Assembly: GCA_903929325.1 (NCBI GenBank)
Contig: CAIYUD010000248.1
Coordinates: 1-8,888, forward strand
Source of the DNA: an uncultured Opitutia bacterium
Lineage (GTDB): Bacteria; Verrucomicrobiota; Verrucomicrobiia; Opitutales; UBA953
Direction of reading: 5' to 3'
Length of the DNA stretch: 8,888 nucleotides
Below, in pieces: positions 6,008 through 8,888 of this stretch; the stretch's first letter is position 1; each line of letters starts with the position of its first letter. The translations under genes were made by a program, and so were the position numbers. Under the pieces are notes generated by a model. The model was not told the origin of the DNA, did not search any database, and saw only the letters and a program-made list of their open reading frames with translations.

Positions 6008-7642
6008 TTAAGCCGACTTTGGCTTTACATCATAAGCATGCGCAATCGCACCCTGCTTATTTTGGGGCGTCTCATCTTTTGCTAAGAAAGAGCGCACATA
6101 CTCGACCTTCGTTTGTTGAGGGGAAACGGTTACGCGCAGATAGCCCGCACTGGGAAGTTTTTTACCCGATTGGTAACGCTCTTCATTATAAGCCACATAG
6201 CCATGATCCGAGGGCATTGGTACTTCTTGATATATGACGCCGTCCTTTTCCTGCTGGCAGTACAGGTGGTCGTGGCCCTGGAAGAAGATGCTGACCTTAT
6301 GCTTCGCCATAAGCTGGTGAATCGGCAACTCCCAGCCCGGCCGCTTTTGGGCAAAAGTTCCTTCATCACGACGACCCTCACCACCCCACTCATAAAGATT
6401 AGCCTCATCAACGCCGCCTCGACCCGACCCGAGTACATGGTGAGCAAATACGAATTTGTATTTAGCCTTACTCGTTTCGAGCGTCTTCTTTAGCCATTGA
6501 TACTGGGCGTCACCAATCGTGATACCCCACCAATCACGGTTCTTCTTGTCTGCACCTTTGTCTTTCCCATCGCCGCCAGCATGGAAACCACTGTCGACGA
6601 GTTCAGGTGAGTGCCAATAGTTGTCGAGTACGATAAAAAGTGCGTCTCCCCACGTCCAAGCGCAGTAATCCTTGAGCAGGCCGATGTCTTTGAGTGGAGA
6701 GGGATTGCCGATATAGAACCCATCAGGTGCGACAGTTGGGAAGTATTTATTGCGAGCAAGTTGTACCCCAACGGCGACGTCGCGTCGTTCATCCGTTTGA
6801 TTATAATTAAAAAGAGATCCCTGCTCGTGGTTGCCATTCAGCAAGAAAACGGAAGCAAACTGTCCAACGAGTCCAAGAAATGGACGCTGAAGTATATAGG
6901 GCTGAGCTAGAGCCTCCGGGGAGACCGTGCGCACTTTATCGACACTAAAGTCATCCCCGATACAGATATGGAAATCGGGGTGGTCGCTCGCAGCCGCCTG
7001 TAAGGTTCGGGCGTAGAGTTCAGGATGACTACTCTGCGGGCGCTCGGGGTGAGAATCCCCTTGCACGGTAAATGTGAATGATGCTCCAGGCGAACGTTGA
7101 GTCGCGAATCGACACTCGGCACGAGCTATAAAAGCACCCGTGGAGCCCTTGCGCGATTGTATGCGGTAAAAATAGACTGTGTTCGGCGTAAGCTTATCGA
7201 TGAGTACCTCGGTTGGCTCTCCCTTGACTAAACTCAGTGGTCCAATTTTTCGCGTGTACTTTCCGCTAGCAATTCCGACTTCGAGAATAACCTCGGTTGC
7301 GTCTTTCGCCAACAAGCTCGCCGTAACGGATTTGTCCGACGCACGACCCAAGACGACAGATAGCCGATCGAACTCGGCCAATGCCGCAGGCAAAACATAG
7401 TCACCGCTGAATACAGGCCCCCGTGCGCGCGTAGAGTCTTCGGCCCCTGCCTTGCCCCCCTTGCCGCCCTTGCCTTTACCCTTGCCGACTTCGGCGACCG
7501 CGGGATCAGCGCCACGAAGAACAATCCAGCCAAAGCTTAGTGCCATGAGGCCCAGAAACTGTCGGCGCACCAACGAGGGTACCCACACCGAAGCACGGTA
7601 AAACGGGTTCAGCCTTTCCTTCGGCGGAGGCAAGTGAGTCAT
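6008..7642 (-). CDS. Tat-exported calcineurin-like metallophosphoesterase with N-terminal purple-acid-phosphatase-like domain
   Basis: 544 residues. R26-R27-Q-F-L-G in VRRQFLGLMAL is a twin-arginine motif followed by a hydrophobic stretch, with likely cleavage after A-V-A50. The mature N-terminus is low-complexity Lys/Gly (GKGKGKGGKGGKAG, 53-66). Residues about 85-182 look like the fibronectin-III-like domain that precedes purple acid phosphatase domains (LTPNTVYFYRIQSRKG at 151-166). The catalytic domain carries the metal-binding set in order: G-D196-S-H198, G-D230-D231, G-N271-H272-E, H401-H402, and G-H457-D-H459. The role is hydrolysis of a phosphomonoester or diester outside the cytoplasm using two metal ions; the substrate is not evident. 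It is the first gene of the minus-strand block and is followed after 8 bp by the sulfatase. A TATTAT box (7659-7654) lies 11 bases before the ATG but has no good -35. ATG 7642 gives a complete Tat n-region. Confidence 0.92.
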   Translation of the reverse strand: MTHLPPPKERLNPFYRASVWVPSLVRRQFLGLMALSFGWIVLRGADPAVAEVGKGKGKGGKGGKAGAEDSTRARGPVFSGDYVLPAALAEFDRLSVVLGRASDKSVTASLLAKDATEVILEVGIASGKYTRKIGPLSLVKGEPTEVLIDKLTPNTVYFYRIQSRKGSTGAFIARAECRFATQRSPGASFTFTVQGDSHPERPQSSHPELYARTLQAAASDHPDFHICIGDDFSVDKVRTVSPEALAQPYILQRPFLGLVGQFASVFLLNGNHEQGSLFNYNQTDERRDVAVGVQLARNKYFPTVAPDGFYIGNPSPLKDIGLLKDYCAWTWGDALFIVLDNYWHSPELVDSGFHAGGDGKDKGADKKNRDWWGITIGDAQYQWLKKTLETSKAKYKFVFAHHVLGSGRGGVDEANLYEWGGEGRRDEGTFAQKRPGWELPIHQLMAKHKVSIFFQGHDHLYCQQEKDGVIYQEVPMPSDHGYVAYNEERYQSGKKLPSAGYLRVTVSPQQTKVEYVRSFLAKDETPQNKQGAIAHAYDVKPKSA

Positions 7643-7653
7643 AAACGTACGCT

Positions 7654-7659
7654 ATAATA
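7654..7659 (-). promoter_or_regulatory. Possible -10 box for the metallophosphoesterase-sulfatase transcript
   Basis: TATTAT on the minus strand matches the sigma70 -10 consensus at 5 of 6 positions and lies 11 bases before the ATG at 7642, implying a leader of only about 5 bases. No TTGACA-like box sits at 15-19 bases upstream, so this would be a weak or activator-dependent promoter, or not a promoter at all. Confidence 0.25.
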
Positions 7660-7735
7660 CAAAACCCCAGAGAAAAGACGTTGTTTCATTCTGAAATGCC
7701 CACTGGCTGAGCATCTGGAAATGACTACGGGCCGA

Positions 7736-7763
7736 TTTACCTTGCGCTTTTAATCACTATACT
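7736..7763 (+). promoter_or_regulatory. Candidate sigma70 promoter for the plus-strand orphan gene
   Basis: TTTACC (7736-7741, 4 of 6 matches to TTGACA) is followed after 16 bases by TATACT (7758-7763, 5 of 6 matches). Transcription would start near 7770. A second -10-like TATAAG (7767-7772) lies 19 bases after TTGCGC (7742-7747). If the coding start is at 8041, the leader would be about 270 bases long and would include the inverted repeats downstream. Confidence 0.35.
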
Positions 7764-7850
7764 ATCTATAAGAATCTTGTGAGTGAGCTTAGGTTGGACT
7801 GCCAAGTTGCTTACTTCCGAAATCAAAAAGCGCGTTAGCCCGCTTTCATT

Positions 7851-7874
7851 GGCGTTTTACCCCCTTAAAACGCC
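7851..7874. repeat. 24-bp perfect inverted repeat
   Basis: The arms GGCGTTTTA and TAAAACGCC are fully complementary (9 bp each) around the loop CCCCCT. A/T pairs are next to the loop and G/C pairs at the base, and no T run follows on either strand, so it does not look like an intrinsic terminator. A smaller 6-bp inverted repeat (AAAGCG/CGCTTT, 7827-7846) ends only four bases before it. Either a protein operator or a leader-RNA hairpin would fit. Confidence 0.6.
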
Positions 7875-8040
7875 CTCGCTCAAATTCGTAGAGAACCACC
7901 CCCCTATAGGGAGGGTTATGCGATTTCATACATCGCTTACCCTGCTCTGTCATTTTTCCAAACCCAACCGCAACACCATGAAACCCAACCTACCCTCCTC
8001 CCAGTCCCACACTCTGTCGTATTGCTCGTATGCGATTAAG

Positions 8041-8715
8041 ATGACGGAGACTTCTCTGCTCGCGTGGATCGATCAACAAATCCTCACCTTGCCCGAATTT
8101 ACTAACTGTTGGTTAACGGAGTCGGATAGTGGCATTTGCCGCATCCAGGGACTCGCCCTCCACGGCGATATCCTCGTATCGGTCGAATCTTACGACAGCG
8201 CCAACGTACGCATTACCCTCGATTACCGTCAAGGTGACCGGCGCCTGGTGCTTGCTCTGTTTAAAAATCTACCGCGTGATACCGGCCGCCGATTGCCAGC
8301 CACGAAGCAACCAAAGACAGTTTGGTGGAAGAAGTTCGCTTACTGCCTACAAAACTTACTCGGGGAAGAAACCGAGGAGGGCTTCCTGATTACACATTCA
8401 GCCATAGAATCAGCCCTTGAGTGCACCTCGGATGAATACAGCGATGCTATCGTCAAAATCCTCGAGCTAACCGATATTCGCCGGTGCATCGACAATCCTA
8501 GCATTGAGAACTGCTATAGCAAAGAGCACGTCGAACAATACCTCCAAGAGTACCCTAACCCTAAAGTGATTATCCACCGCGGTCGAAAAGTCAGGCTGCC
8601 GCATCGGCTCTGCGTTAAGACGAGCGCCGTCACCACCTTGCACATCCATTACGTTTGGGATGGCCGGTTAGACAAACACATCATCGGCTGGATTGATGCA
8701 TTCACTGAATGCTAA
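8041..8715 (+). CDS. Hypothetical protein of unrecognised family (224 aa from ATG 8041)
   Basis: The frame ends at TAA 8715 and is open upstream as far as GTG 7783. I place the start at ATG 8041 (MTETSLLAWIDQQILTLPEF), because from there the sequence reads as an ordinary soluble alpha/beta protein. Alternatives are ATG 7978 (245 aa), ATG 7918 (265 aa; GGGAGGG only 2 bases upstream) and GTG 7783 (310 aa). No signal peptide or membrane segment is visible. The product has a strand-rich N-terminal half (ICRIQGLALHGDILVSVE, near residue 32), a Trp/Lys-rich centre (KTVWWKKFAYCLQNLLGEE), an acidic helical stretch, and a C-terminal part with HRGRKVRLPHRL and LHIHYVWDGRLD. Several Cys and His residues are present but no classical zinc-finger spacing. 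I recognise no family and assign no function. It is divergent from the exported-hydrolase block and convergent with the next gene, 19 bp away. Confidence 0.65.
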   Translation: MTETSLLAWIDQQILTLPEFTNCWLTESDSGICRIQGLALHGDILVSVESYDSANVRITLDYRQGDRRLVLALFKNLPRDTGRRLPATKQPKTVWWKKFAYCLQNLLGEETEEGFLITHSAIESALECTSDEYSDAIVKILELTDIRRCIDNPSIENCYSKEHVEQYLQEYPNPKVIIHRGRKVRLPHRLCVKTSAVTTLHIHYVWDGRLDKHIIGWIDAFTEC

Positions 8716-8734
8716 TCGCGTATCTACCAACGAT

Positions 8735-8888
8735 CTAAGTGAATAGACGTTTCTCGCGGATAAAATCATCGACTAGCCCTGGGCTCGTCATGCCTTCGGT
8801 CAGGTAAAAATCGGTGCGCGAAATTTCTCCAGTCCGGATTTTAGCAATGAAATCTGACTCGTGGTATTGACCGACAGTTTCGCCCGAT
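8735..8888 (-). CDS. 3' end of a gene entering from the right edge, GYF_2-like C-terminus (partial)
   Basis: Reading leftwards from the edge, an open frame of 50 codons ends at TAG 8735. Its sequence (GETVGQYHESDFIAKIRTGE, then ISRTDFYLTEGMTSPGLVDD and FIREKRLFT) has the pattern of the GYF_2 / DUF4339 domain: Gly, aromatic, a helix, then G-x-I, then a strand followed by G-M. In many bacteria this small domain is joined to membrane or secreted proteins and is thought to bind peptides. The conserved Trp near the end of the domain is not seen here. The start and the rest of the protein are outside the window. The gene converges on the orphan gene with a 19-bp gap and no obvious terminator between them. 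The open frame is clear; the domain assignment is by eye only. Confidence 0.6.
   Translation of the reverse strand, partial: SGETVGQYHESDFIAKIRTGEISRTDFYLTEGMTSPGLVDDFIREKRLFT

Larger units (their letters stand above)
7643..8040. other. Divergent intergenic region with candidate structured leader
   Basis: This 398-bp stretch separates the minus-strand block from the plus-strand orphan gene. It holds promoter-like boxes for both directions and, on the plus side, three self-complementary segments: AAAGCG/CGCTTT (7827-7846), GGCGTTTTA/TAAAACGCC (7851-7874) and the palindrome CCCTATAGGG (7902-7911). The plus-strand frame of the orphan gene stays open back to GTG 7783, but that extension (Ser/Pro/His/Asn-rich, no recognisable fold) looks non-coding. 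No RNA gene of a known class was recognised. Confidence 0.55.

Noticed and set aside
7901..7914. CTATAGGGAG, identical to the core of a T7 phage promoter
   Set aside because: The upstream recognition half of the T7 promoter is absent (here it is a run of C) and there are no phage genes nearby. The match is explained by a short palindrome.
7783..8040. N-terminal 86-codon extension of the orphan gene from GTG 7783
   Set aside because: Its Ser/Pro/His/Asn-rich sequence has no recognisable fold, it overlaps the inverted repeats, and a good ATG with ordinary protein sequence follows at 8041. ATG 7978 remains a possible start.
8700..8744. ATTCACT/AGTGAAT arms spanning the convergent gene ends as a shared terminator
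   Set aside because: The 7-bp arms are 31 bases apart, partly within coding sequence, with no T tract on either strand. This is likely chance.
1..8888. CRISPR arrays, tRNA or rRNA genes, insertion sequences, integrases, phage or toxin-antitoxin genes
   Set aside because: I read for regularly spaced repeats, tRNA arms, transposase motifs and terminal repeats and saw none. The DNA-level repetition in 1-1083 reflects protein repeats.

Overview
The window looks like a chromosomal segment of a polysaccharide-degrading member of the PVC superphylum, most likely Verrucomicrobiota. Three things point there: a secreted PVC-type heme-binding CxxCH protein with an NPCBM module, a secreted formylglycine sulfatase, and a passenger with autotransporter-associated beta-strand (PATR) repeats. 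GC is moderate and most genes lack a clear Shine-Dalgarno sequence. The taxonomic call rests on gene families only.

Layout. From about 7642 down to base 1 every convincing gene is on the minus strand. A Tat-exported metallophosphoesterase (7642-6008) is followed after 8 bp by a sulfatase (5999-4605), almost certainly in one transcript. A 312-bp gap holds a possible 39-residue very basic peptide gene (4515-4396) and a hairpin. Next come a 1039-residue periplasmic cytochrome with carbohydrate-binding, propeller and HEAT regions (4292-1173), an AT-rich 89-bp spacer with a promoter, and the 5' part of a PATR-repeat surface protein (1083 to beyond base 1). The PATR gene is open at the window edge. 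On the plus strand, after a 398-bp divergent region with inverted repeats, lies an unrecognised cytoplasmic-type protein (about 8041-8715). It converges on the 3' end of a gene entering from the right edge (8735-8888, minus), whose tail resembles a GYF_2-like domain.

How the genes may work together. The minus-strand block encodes exported proteins that fit attack on a sulfated, perhaps phosphorylated, polymer: two ester hydrolases, a carbohydrate-binding redox protein and a beta-helical surface protein. This is inference from families and gene order.

The observation most worth a second look is in the sulfatase. It keeps the formylglycine motif, the calcium ligands and the distal lysine, but the family's G-K-W-H-L-G motif reads G-M-W-N-L-G, so two active-site residues are replaced. 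Other leads are the basic mini-ORF, a hairpin enclosing the start codon of a possibly leaderless PATR gene, and the structured leader of the orphan plus-strand gene.
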